This document shows, one piece after another, positions 48,501 through 57,632 of a stretch of 64,000 bases of DNA. Both the position numbers and the translations under genes were made by a program. Source of the DNA: Zygaena filipendulae (taxonomy: Eukaryota; Arthropoda; Insecta; Lepidoptera; Zygaenidae); NCBI GenBank assembly GCA_907165275.2, contig OU015666.1, positions 6,974,001-7,038,000 on the forward strand. Direction: 5' to 3'. Below the pieces are notes generated by a model. It saw only the letters and a program-made list of their open reading frames with translations. It did no database searches and was not told where the DNA came from. Every line of letters starts with the position of its first letter. Position 1 is the stretch's first letter.

Positions 48501-51500
48501 TCAATTTTCATTATAATAATTATACAAAACATGAAAAATCAACTATCATGGCACTTTTTTAGACTTTTTCAGACTTGCCATTTTGACACATTTTAAAGTA
48601 ACTAAATCTAACACAAGAAAAAAAAAAAACTTTTTTAACTACCAATTTAATATACGAACGTAAAAAAACCCTAAAGGATCCTTCTGGCAACACATACAGT
48701 GTGAGTCTGGATAAAGTGTACAAATGAAAATGAGGGATACTATGTTCAATTTTATCGACGAAAAAAATAATAAAAAAATAAAAATTTTTTTTTTGAATTT
48801 TTGACGATTTTTTTAAAATTTTGGTTCGCGTTAGGGTTCCCCTCGTAAACAAAACACTATAACTTTTAAAATAAACGGTAGATTGTCAAGATAAAAACTG
48901 AATTATGATCAGAGCTTATGGGGCGTCTTAATAAAATCAAAATTTTTAATCAAAATTATTTACAATTCAAAATAATGGCGTTTATTTAACAAACAAAAGT
49001 ATTTTTTTGCACAGTTTTTTCAGTAATTTTAAAATTGCTTAATAAAATGTGGTATTAACATACATTTTTTAAGGCTTACAATTATTCTACATCATACTAG
49101 CTTTCAAATGGTAAAAATTTTACGTTTATAACTTAATCACAACATTTTTTATCAGCTGTCAAAAAAGGATCTCCAAAAGTGGTATTTATCATTTATTGTG
49201 GATATTTTTTTGGAGGCGAAACAAAATACTTTTATTATTTATTTTTAATAATCAATTGGTTACTTATTGGTTAGTTATTGCATTAAATGCTCAAAATGTC
49301 CACCTCTTGTTTGCAGACACATAGTAGCGCGAAGAACGATTTGTTGTATCGCTCTTCTTATCATCTCGCGATCATTTTTTAAATCATGTGCACAATTAAT
49401 TATGCGATCTTGTAAATCGGCTTCACTGTTGATTGGGGAATTGTAGACGCGTTGTTTCATTGTACCCCATAAAAAGTAGTCGAGGGGCGTCATATCAGGT
49501 GAACGCGCAGGCCACCCCACAGGTCCTTGCCGGCCAATCCAATGGTTCGGATAAATTTCATTTAAAAATGATCTTACATTACTTGCATAATGAGCAGGAC
49601 ATCCATCCATTTGTAGGTACATTCTTCGGCGCAAAGCCAGTGGGACATCTGCCAGCAATTCAGGTAGTTCTTCGCGTAAAAGCGTTAAAAACCTTTCACC
49701 AGTTAATGTTCCCGGCAGTATTATTGTTCCAAGCAAAATGTCGTCAATGAGACCAGCCCAAACATTTACTGAATATCTCACTTGGAACGTTGAAGATCTT
49801 TTCAACTTTGGGTTTTCACCTTTAGGGCACCACTTATGCAAATTTCTGCAGTTGGTTATACCATCCCTTGTAAATGTTGACTCGTCCATCCATAAAATTT
49901 TTTTTGGAAAGTTTGGGTTTTGTCTAGTTTTTGACAGAATCCATGTTGACATAACGCATCTTGGACGGCAGTCTACCTCTTCATGTAAGTGCTGCACCCT
50001 CTGATAATGATAAGGATGCAGACCTTCTTTTTTTAAAATACGCCACGCTGATTTTTGCGATATTCCATGTCTCAAAGCTAGACGTCTGGTGCTAATGGTT
50101 GGATCAGCAAACAAATCCCTCAGTACTGCTTGTTCGACAGACACATCAATAATCACTTCAGACTCGCGGCGGTCTCTGGCATTTGATCCAAGTCCAACAA
50201 TACATAATCTTCGGTGGACTTCTTGGAAGTTCCGAGCAGATGGCACCGGTCGCCTGTTAGGAAACGCAGCTACGTAAGCAGTGTGAGCGGCTCTGGCTCT
50301 ACCTCGTGCCATTCCATAATAAAACTCAATATCAGCGATGTGTGCCGGCGGGAATTCAGTTAAACGCGGCATTATCTCCAAAACACTAGAGAATGAACTA
50401 GAGAAGTTGGTTAACGAGAGTAATGACGAAACGTGTAGCAGCGGCGAGTAATTCGGAGCGACTGTCTTTGTTTGTCTCTTCCAGTGTTGCCGTCTCAGTT
50501 GGTATTAAAGTAGCTAAATCTGTCGTAAAAGTTGCCAGTTTATGTAATTTTGTGCTGAAATGTAGCTAAATGTATGGAGCATTAAGTAATAATAAGTAGC
50601 TAAAATGTATGAAATCATGATCAATTCAAGTAGCTAAATACGTTCAAAATCCGCTAGATCTAGCTACAAAGTAGCTAAAACGGCAACACTGGTCTCTTCC
50701 CGTACCCCTAAACTTAAGCCCACGTGCAGTTACAAAACTTTTTTACCTGAAATGCAATAAAATGTACCCTAAACATTCACCGCGCCTTTGTTCATTAAAT
50801 ACCATACTTTGAAGGCCTTCTTTGACACTTCATAAAAAATGTTGTGATTAAGTTATAAACGTAAAATTTTTACCATTTGAAAGCTAGTATGATGTAGAAT
50901 AATTGTAAGCCTTAAAAAATGTATGTTAATACCACATTTTATTAAGCAATTTTAAAATTACTGAAAAAACTGTGCAAAAAAATACTTTTGTTTGTTAAAT
51001 AAACGCCATTATTTTGAATTGTAAATAATTTTGATTAAAATTTTTGATTTTATTAAGACGCCCCATAAGCTCTGATCATAATTCAGTTTTTATCTTGACA
51101 ATCTACCGTTTATTTTAAAAGTTATAGTGTTTTGTTTACGAGGGGAACCCTAACGCGAACCAAAATTTTAAAAAAATCGTCAAAAATTCAAAAAAAATTT
51201 TTTAATTTTTTTATTATTTTTTTCGTCGATAAAATTGAACATAGTATCCCTCATTTTCATTTGTACACTTTATCCAGACTCACACTGTATAAAAAATTCT
51301 GACAGCAGTCATAATATATGAAAATTACTGGCAGTTAGCGCCAACTTAGTACCAGCAAACGGGTAATAATTCTCATATAAGTATGCAAAATAAGCTTGGA
51401 CTCCAAAAGTATTGCCGACTCTATACATGAAACTGACATTTTAATTTGGTATCATTATAATGTGTTACTTCATGAAACCGGCTAAGAGATGGCAGCAGCA

Positions 51501-54500
51501 GTATAGTTATGTGACTACATAATGTTATAAATGAATAATAGATGTCACTGCCTTGTATAAATTCAAGCTATAGAAGTGCTATCAATTGATAGCATGTAGT
51601 CTAACAATAATCATGCCCATAAAAAATAAGGTTGGTCACCAAAAGATTTTTTCGACTCTTTACATGAAACTGATATTTTGAAATTACCTTATATTTAAAA
51701 AATAGGCGGTAAGTTGTAGGTAGCTATACGTAAAGTTATATTGGCATTAGTTCCGGAACCGGCTAACAGTGGGCCGGCGTTTTGACTTTCCCAATTCAGG
51801 CGCAGAGTTGGACCTCAACTTCAGATATTAAAAAGTCCTCTGTGGTTAGCGCACAAAGAACGAGAACATTGCAGGCTCACAGGCTTGCTGCACTCCACAC
51901 AAACATAAGTGGTAATTCTGTGCTTTTTGGCGGGACATAATATTCTACATGTTCTTCTAGTTCCTTGACTGACTGGTGGTGTCTGGACATCTTCAATAAC
52001 CATATCTTTACCCAAAATTACCCAAATAAAGCTATAGTTGACTTCGGCTATTCTTCTTCGAAACATGGATCATCTATCGTATTTTTTTTTCTGAGGCTAT
52101 TTTAAACTAGAGCAATTCGATATACTACTTTCTGCCAATTTTCATAACAAAAATCTAAAACAAGTACAAATACTATTAATTTTTTTTATAACACAACTGT
52201 GGACGTGTAGCCTGACAGGCTCCAGCCAATATTTCGATGATTATTACTCACGTGCCATGCATCCAGCGAGGAAACCTCCCTCATTATTTATTTTGCTACA
52301 AAAACTGAAGCTACTGAGACGCTCGGATGCAGGGAGCGAGGGGAAGTGTGTGAAACAAGGAACTTGAGAACTGCGCGGAGCCTGTGAGACTCCACGTCCA
52401 TACTTAAAGGTTAACATGTTGAGTGCGGAACCAGATCTGAAACACCTTGTCCATGTCTCACTTACAATGCAACTAAGAAAAGTATAGACCTGTTTGTCTT
52501 GCGAAAGGCATAGGTAACTTTAATTTGGTTCAGTGGAAGGAAGAGATGAAAGATGTGTTATTACAATAGTGTCATGTGGTTATAGGATTTAATAAGCCCT
52601 GTACCGCTACAATGGTAGTTTTAAGACCAGAGGCGCGTTCCGTGGATTCGCACGAATGCACTCGAACGCGCTCGAGCGCGCTCTGTACCCGTTCTGTGGC
52701 ATGGGAGAAAACAAATGGCGCCTGAAATTTCAAATATTTTGAGGTTATAAAAACAACTAGATCGTTCTGTGGCTTGGTTGCAACTCAAACGAGTGAAATT
52801 TCAACCGAACAACTGCGCCCAAACCCACGGGACGCACACCAGGTCCAAACTGCAGGAATGGAAAGAATAGAAAAATCACTGCCGCTTCGAAAGTGTTAAA
52901 AATACACAACACAATATAAAAATTCTTTGTCCATATTTATTTAAATAGCATTTTGTGACTGATTTACTGATCTTTCAATAAGCTATTCTTGTATCGCTGC
53001 TTCATCACAAGTTTGCCTCCGCTAATCTAACCCTTGATTTCAGAGCGGCATGGTGTCCACTAATGCATTCTTTTTGTATTTTCCATTTGTCATTTTAGTA
53101 TGTCTGTTATTGTCCCTATTATCTCTTACAAGAGTATTATTTCTAGGTACGGTGGTAACGACCCGCAAAACTTCAAAGCGCTGAAGGCTCGCTTTTCGAA
53201 GCCAGCCACGCCAGGACAAACGCTCGTGACCAAGATGTGGCTAGAGGGCAAACGCGTGTTCTTCCAGACAATGATTAAGGAAACTGGGGCTGTCGCCATT
53301 TCTGGTATGTACTTGTATACTAGTACTTGAAACAATGCTAAATAAATAATCAGAAGAAAATCATCTTCGATATCAATGCAGATCTCATCAAGACCGACTT
53401 GACCATATCAAGTTCGTTAATTTAGAAAATCGCAGACAGTTAATCCACTTGACAACCCTCTACAAAATCATCCACAACTCTCTCGACTCATCATTTCTCT
53501 CGTCTATTTTCATTAACGTCCGGATAAAAATTTACAGACAAAATAGGAAATATCTTACCTTTCAAATCCTAACTTGTCATACCCTGAGGCAGCGCGATAG
53601 TCCTGTAACTCGTATGTGCCAACTGCCAAGTATACAACGTGTTAATGAATTGAAAAAATAGAAAATAGTTTACTCAGAATCGACTTCCGAATCGATCGCA
53701 CCATATTTTAATATAGGTTATATTTTTTCATTTTTATCAGCCCATGTCTAAATTATTTATAATACAATATTTGGCGCGTACGTCGTCTCTCGTAGCAAAA
53801 AATTGATTCGGTCATTGACACTAGGTGCGGGCGTAGCGCTTGAAATTTTGTAGATAGGTTATCTCCAAACTAATGTTAAATAACTTTTAAACTATTAATT
53901 TTTTCGACATAATTTATTCATATTATTGTTTACTTTTTTAAATGGGGTGCATCAGGTTTTTGGACAATTTTATTCATATTATTGTTTACTTTTTTAAATG
54001 GGGTGTATCAGGTTTTTGGTCAATTCCAGTGGCGTGCCTAGGGTATCAGAGTAACGCAAGCCCGATGTACCTATCTACCTGCCTAAATGAGTAAAAAAGG
54101 GCTATTTATCTCTTATTTATCACTAACTGACTCAACAGGCGTTATGTCTAAATTTCTTTATTACAAAAATCTCGCAGATAAAAACACTTTCAGTTGTACT
54201 ATTATGATATACTATTTTAAATTTTATTAGTGATTTGCTTACTAAAGAACAGCATTTCATTTTTATTTATCTACAGATTATAACCCCCTAGCCTATAGGT
54301 ATCTTTAAATTACTAAGAAAATATTCACCAGTAATACAATTTGCTACTTAAATTAACGATATAAGTAGGTAGGTACACTAATCCATTCAAACCTTTCTGT
54401 TATACGAATGAGAACAGTCAACGTTCCATTGGGTTTTGTACATCTATTAAATTGTTGTTTAATTGATTTTTACTTTATTAGATATCTAAGAAATACACAA

Positions 54501-55976
54501 ATAAGTTTTGGCAATGAAATTACTTCGATAATTACTTGAACAAGTTGAATTCATATCAAATCCTCACAAGAAACAAATATTTCCACAAAACACTTTGAAA
54601 TATTAAACTTGAAAACAAAACTAATAATTCACTGTTTGTTAACTTACAAACTCAATCAAATAAACTAAACTCTGAAGTTAGATTCCTATCGCAGTCACCT
54701 GACATACATGTCTGTGCAACTGACGTATTCCATTCGATTGTGGATAACTTCATGTTGCAAGCAGGGCTTCTGGTTTCATCTCAGGTTTCATAGTAGGTAG
54801 GTAGGTAATTATTGACATTTTTGACAATTGACATTTAACAGTTTCCCATAGGTTAAAAAGAGAAGATCAAAGCCAGGTCGCTAGCTTGTCAAACTATAAT
54901 TGTGTATTTTTATTTATTTATTTCATAATAATATAACATTGTCCAATAAATGTTAAATACCTGTTAATAAAGAAAATTAAAAATAAAAGCAAATCATACT
55001 AATTTAATTAGCACAAAATGACTGAAAAGAACCGAAATAAACGAAGAGTAAAACGCAATATTTCGAATTTTCCGAAATCGTTGTTTCACCGTAACGGTCA
55101 GTCAAAATTGATCTATCATATTTAGTGCTCAGTCGCAAAACTCGCTCTAGCTAGACCGTCTATCGCAGCTCATGTACGACATGCACATAACGTAGTGCAT
55201 AAATAAATTCTCTTTGGTACAAGCGATGAACAATTCACTATGCTAACTAGAAGTACTGTACTGTTTTTCCATGCGCACGAAACAGAAATCTAATTCAATT
55301 TCTTTTATTTTTAATATCAATGAAAAATATGCCCAGTTTTGTTTCTGATATTCTCATTTGTCTTATTTTCAAGGTGCATATGTTGACCTGAAAAATGTCG
55401 TGTCAAACGGTTCTCCGGCCGCCGCGGTCACACCCCCTCAAATACAGTCGTCTGCCACCCTGAAGAGTGACGGACTTTTTGCTAAAATACAAGAAGAGGT
55501 CAAGAAGAACCCGGCCAAGGCGAAGAGCGTTGGCGGCGTTTTCGTATATAATATCATTGAAAATGGAAAGACCATTAAGAAATGGAGTAAGTATTCTCAA
55601 TAACTGATTGGATAGTTATATATAATATGTAACCGTTTAATTTGTTCTTCATATAAAATTTGTTTTTTTTTACTCCAATATTTACAATCTGCGATATAAA
55701 AACTATATTCTTACAAGGATGGAATATATTACGTATCTAATAATGTTTTTCTTCTTTTAAGCCTTGGATCTAAAGCTGCCTGCAGTCCATGAAGGAGATC
55801 CGAAAAGTGGTAAAGCGGATACCACACTGACTGTAAATGATAACGATTTAGTGGATATAGCTTCAGGATCACTCAGTCCTCAGGTTGCTTACTTGAAAGG
55901 CAAGCTTAAGATTAGTGGTAATATTATGCTGGCTCAGAAATTGGGACCTTTGCTCAAGTCTGATGCTAAATTATAA
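39574..55976 (+). CDS. HSD17B4: Peroxisomal multifunctional enzyme type 2 (HSD17B4/Mfe2), 14 exons
   Basis: Exons 39574-39766, 40319-40464, 41367-41518, 41789-41960, 42927-43033, 43132-43261, 44215-44311, 45757-45917, 46611-46737, 47227-47410, 48046-48168, 53147-53304, 55374-55586 and 55762-55976 join in phase to 725 residues (human 736). Residues 1-260 are a short-chain dehydrogenase: [12 protein letters not shown] nucleotide loop, NNAG, active-site YSAAK (Tyr163, Lys167; split by intron 3). Residues about 310-600 are the 2-enoyl-CoA hydratase 2 domain with [10 protein letters not shown] (Asp494, His499). Residues about 615-725 are an SCP2-like lipid-binding domain, and the protein ends AKL, a PTS1 signal. 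It hydrates and dehydrogenates enoyl-CoAs in peroxisomal beta-oxidation. Drosophila Mfe2 is shorter and lacks SCP2, so the three-domain form is retained here. Intron 11 is swollen to 5 kb by nested transposons. It is convergent with RMI2. Confidence 0.96.
40853..41240. mobile_element. PIF/Harbinger-type MITE, second copy, in HSD17B4 intron 2
   Basis: Ends GGGTCCGTGTTCCAGAAGG and CCTTTTGGAATTTGGAACC match the Rab2-intron copy, flanked by TA[G]. The internal part repeats TCTTGACATGACAGACGTAA and part of it is duplicated (CTTGAGTAGAGATTCTGAAC-like block twice near 40970-41030). Confidence 0.55.
41555..41700. repeat. (CA)n/(GCAC)n microsatellite in HSD17B4 intron 3
   Basis: About 145 bp of CA repeats with interspersed GCAC tetramers (41625-41653), starting some 35 bp after the exon 3 donor. 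Open frames across it are artefacts. Confidence 0.9.
42000..42926. other. HSD17B4 intron 4, no element recognised
   Basis: AT-rich intron with a small CTAT run near 42395-42418 and no clear mobile element or exon. Confidence 0.4.
43440..43900 (-). pseudogene. LINE reverse-transcriptase C-terminal fragment in HSD17B4 intron 6
   Basis: The reverse-strand translation carries [19 protein letters not shown] preceded by a [20 protein letters not shown] block in another frame, the pattern after the RT domain of CR1/Jockey-type LINEs. Frameshifted and truncated. Confidence 0.6.
44725..44830. repeat. Imperfect palindrome in HSD17B4 intron 7
   Basis: GTAAGCATCAATTGCA and TGCAATTGATGCCTTAC are inverted around a GC-rich core (GCGCACGAGCGCAGCG), with GGGTG / GCCC flanks. 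Probably a tiny MITE. Confidence 0.45.
45955..46270 (-). mobile_element. Helitron-like element, second subfamily, in HSD17B4 intron 8
   Basis: Starts CTAGCTGTGCGCTGCGGTTT just after exon 8 (donor at 45918). It shares the GCCGTTTCAGAGATTAGCC block and AACTGTTAATTTGGAATTAC tail with 12180-12480. Confidence 0.5.
46325..46492. mobile_element. Small foldback/MITE in HSD17B4 intron 8
   Basis: Ends GCCCCCTTGGCCAAGTTG and ACTTGGCTATTGGGGC are inverted. The same family as 23727-24138, deleted in the middle. Confidence 0.45.
47758..47798. repeat. Perfect 20-bp palindrome in HSD17B4 intron 10
   Basis: GAATAACTGTCACATGTAGA is followed, after a single A, by its exact reverse complement. A second small hairpin TGACAG-CTCG-CTGTCA follows at about 47800-47815. 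Confidence 0.85.
48697..49163 (+). repeat. Left inverted repeat of DD41D element
   Basis: About 467 bp, AT-rich, ending near ATTTTTTATCAGCTGTCAAA. Nearly identical to the right repeat. Confidence 0.85.
49275..50381 (-). CDS. IS630/Tc1/mariner transposase, DD41D spacing, apparently intact
   Basis: The open frame is 368 residues; its first residues are MEIMPRL, with an internal ATG four codons on that may also serve as start. The N-terminal part (about 1-130) has helix-turn-helix character, including [20 protein letters not shown]. The catalytic core shows WMDEST (first Asp), QMDGCPAHY (second Asp) and [13 protein letters not shown] (third Asp). Counting from the second Asp to the Asp of PLD gives 41 intervening residues, the spacing of the rosa/Visitor DD41D group; most mariners have 34. 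No internal stop or frameshift. It cuts and pastes the surrounding element at TA sites. It lies antisense to HSD17B4 within intron 11. Confidence 0.88.
   Translation of the reverse strand: MEIMPRLTEFPPAHIADIEFYYGMARGRARAAHTAYVAAFPNRRPVPSARNFQEVHRRLCIVGLGSNARDRRESEVIIDVSVEQAVLRDLFADPTISTRRLALRHGISQKSAWRILKKEGLHPYHYQRVQHLHEEVDCRPRCVMSTWILSKTRQNPNFPKKILWMDESTFTRDGITNCRNLHKWCPKGENPKLKRSSTFQVRYSVNVWAGLIDDILLGTIILPGTLTGERFLTLLREELPELLADVPLALRRRMYLQMDGCPAHYASNVRSFLNEIYPNHWIGRQGPVGWPARSPDMTPLDYFLWGTMKQRVYNSPINSEADLQDRIINCAHDLKNDREMIRRAIQQIVLRATMCLQTRGGHFEHLMQ
50821..51287 (-). repeat. Right inverted repeat of DD41D element
   Basis: Reverse complement of the left repeat from TTTGACACTTCATAAAAAAT to the terminal CACTG. 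Confidence 0.85.
51821..52066 (-). pseudogene. piggyBac-type transposase C-terminal fragment
   Basis: An 81-residue open frame whose second half has a cysteine-rich pattern: [17 protein letters not shown], then C..C, SLQC and CANH. This fits the C-terminal zinc-binding domain that follows the DDE core in piggyBac transposases (C-x-x-CP..K..R..Y.C..C..P.C). No DDE core is left upstream, so it is a relic. Confidence 0.6.
52408..53146. other. Rest of HSD17B4 intron 11, nothing recognised
   Basis: No element ends found. A GC-rich palindromic word CGAACGCGCTCGAGCGCGCTC near 52662 stands out (CGCGCTCGAGCGCG core). Confidence 0.4.
53395..53660 (+). pseudogene. LINE RT C-terminal fragment in HSD17B4 intron 12
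   Basis: One frame reads [20 protein letters not shown] and continues to a stop after NELKK, the pattern of the region downstream of the RT domain in CR1/Jockey-type LINEs. Truncated at the 5' side. Confidence 0.55.
53661..55373. other. HSD17B4 intron 12 remainder
   Basis: AT-rich. A direct repeat of about 55 bp (ATTTATTCATATTATTGTTT ... GTATCAGGTTTTTGG) occurs twice at about 53910-53965 and 53969-54022. No gene. Confidence 0.45.
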
Positions 55977-56443
55977 GACGCTAATAGAATAGTTGGCTGA
56001 ACCAAGCGAGTGCGTCTTTCGTTTTGTGTCTACACAGAGACATTGTCATAAAACACAACATTTTATACTTTATTATCAAAGTAGGCTAACAAATAATTAT
56101 AAGTCTGGTGATTGAAACATGCTACGCAATAAATAATGGTTAGTTTGTAATTAAAGTATATTTTATTCTGGGCATTTAGGTTGTAAAACAACTATGGGTA
56201 TAATTAAATTTAAACTTTTATGTTAATTATGAAAAGGTGTAAGTTACGGAAAAAAGTATAATTCTATTGTTATAGTTTCATTTTACGAATACTTGTTAAG
56301 TCATCACAATATGAACTGACATAGCAGTTCCCATGACTTTGTCATTATTTTTATTGTTATCTATAAATAAATCATTGATGTAAAAAATATGATATAGGTG
56401 GTGATTTGAAATAAAGATTGTTATATTTTTATCTGCTGTTTTA
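55977..56443. promoter_or_regulatory. Convergent 3' UTR space of HSD17B4 and RMI2
   Basis: Plus-strand AATAAA words occur near 56366 and 56410, and a minus-strand AATAAA (TTTATT) near 56349. If used, the two transcripts overlap at their 3' ends. Confidence 0.45.
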
Positions 56444-57107
56444 TTATATTTTAGGAATAATTTTATTCTGTAGAATAAGATTGGCTTCCTTTACTTCACT
56501 TTCCCAAGCATACATCAAATGTTGTTGTTTAGTTAAATCTATGAATTTGCATGCTTCAACTTCTGGTAATCCTTTGGTTTTCACTGCAGTTCCTAATATA
56601 CAGCAATATGTACCTAATGACAAATTTAGAATATAGAGAAATCTAATGAATATACTTTATCCCATTTGCTCACAGCCAAATAGCTCTAATATTAGAAGCA
56701 ATGGAATATGACCTAGGTACAAAGCCACTAAAAAAAGCCAAATTACTAATATCACCTTTGAATAGTTTTTGTAAGTTGTAAGCAATTTATATAGAATGTC
56801 TTTGGTTGTAAGCAATAAAAATACTCTGATGAGAAAAAATATTTAATAGCTCCAGAAACTTTTGCATAAAAACCAAGTTACCATAATATGTCAAAACCAA
56901 AAGGTACCTACCTTTTTGCAGAGAATTTTTATCAACAATACCATCGGCCGACTGGCATTTTGTTATTTTCGCTCGGCCTGAAGAATCGGATATGATTAAA
57001 ATATCAGTTCCAACCGTCTGCTCGATGGTCCCTTGCAACCAAACATCAGTTGGTGTTGGCACGTTGATTAAATCTTTGGTTAAATATTTACGAGGGTTTA
57101 AGGGCAT
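56444..57107 (-). CDS. RMI2: RecQ-mediated genome instability protein 2-like (RMI2), 2 exons
   Basis: Exons 57107-56912 and 56613-56444 join with a GTAGGT donor and TTAG acceptor to 121 residues. The start is the first ATG followed by the conserved part; the open frame upstream begins at a non-ATG triplet. The protein is a single OB fold: VWLQGTIEQT (strand 1), DILIISDSSGRAKITKC (strands 2-3), KG plus YCCILGTAVK (strands 4-5) and a C-terminal helix with HLMYAWESEV. This order and length fit RMI2, which joins RMI1 in the BLM-topoisomerase III complex that dissolves double Holliday junctions. Other small OB proteins are possible but fit less well. It converges on HSD17B4 with 467 bp between the stops. 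A Copia LTR begins 193 bp upstream of its ATG. Confidence 0.75.
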
Positions 57108-57300
57108 TATGTTTATCTTCGGACTAAGCCCTAACAACGTTAATATAATCACTACGCTAAGGCGAAAATTACTTAATACCTACCTAGGTTAGGTAATTTT
57201 TGCGAGATAGGTACAGAGAGAAGGTAATCACTACGTTTTACCTATTAATTTTTTTAAACAACAAGTTTACAACAAGTTAATCATATAATATTTTTAATGG

Positions 57301-57517
57301 TGTTAGAGAAGAGGTACAATTGTGACAGACTGGCTGGTATGATTGATGACGGATATTTGAATAATGAATGTGTGTCATTTTGATGTGAAAAATGTATGTC
57401 ACCTAAGCAGAGGCTTTAGCATTATAATGTAATGATTTCAAGTTATTATTGAGTAATACATAACTGTATAAGAGGTATATATATGTGTATCATTTGGGAG
57501 TCCAATCCCTCCTATCA
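57301..57517 (+). repeat. Copia 5' LTR
   Basis: TGTTAGAGAAGAGG...CCTCCTATCA. Contains a TATATATATG word near 57476 that may act as the promoter. Confidence 0.92.
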
Positions 57518-57531
57518 GGTTATGGGCCCAG
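57518..57531 (+). other. Primer binding site (initiator tRNA-Met anticodon-arm type)
   Basis: GGTTATGGGCCCAG directly follows the LTR. It is complementary to CTGGGCCCATAACC, the anticodon arm of initiator tRNA-Met, as in Drosophila copia, which primes from a tRNA half. Confidence 0.8.
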
Positions 57532-57632
57532 CAAGAAACCTTTGCATAAGTGAACCACACGTATTCTGCAGTTGCGGTAAGCACATATCTATACAATAAA
57601 AGGAGCACTAGAGTGTGCATTAATGCTAATTG

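Larger units (their letters stand above)
48697..51287. mobile_element. Tc1/mariner-superfamily element with 467-bp inverted repeats
   Basis: 2591 bp, TA at 48695-48696 and 51288-51289. Both ends start CAGTGTGAGTCTGGATAAAG. Inverted repeats run 48697-49163 and 50821-51287, near-identical over the full length. One intact transposase gene lies between them on the reverse strand. Inserted inside the piggyBac-like remnant. Confidence 0.88.
48342..52403. mobile_element. piggyBac-like element remnant carrying a nested element
   Basis: TTAA flanks both ends (48338-48341 and 52404-52407). The termini are GTATGGACGT and its complement ACGTCCATAC. Subterminal GGACGTGGAGTCTCA words recur on both sides (about 48384 and 52381). 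A C-terminal transposase fragment lies at 51821-52066. Without the nested 2.6-kb element, about 1.5 kb remains, so this is a deleted copy. TTAA plus Cys-rich C terminus point to piggyBac; assignment is inference from these signs. Confidence 0.65.
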
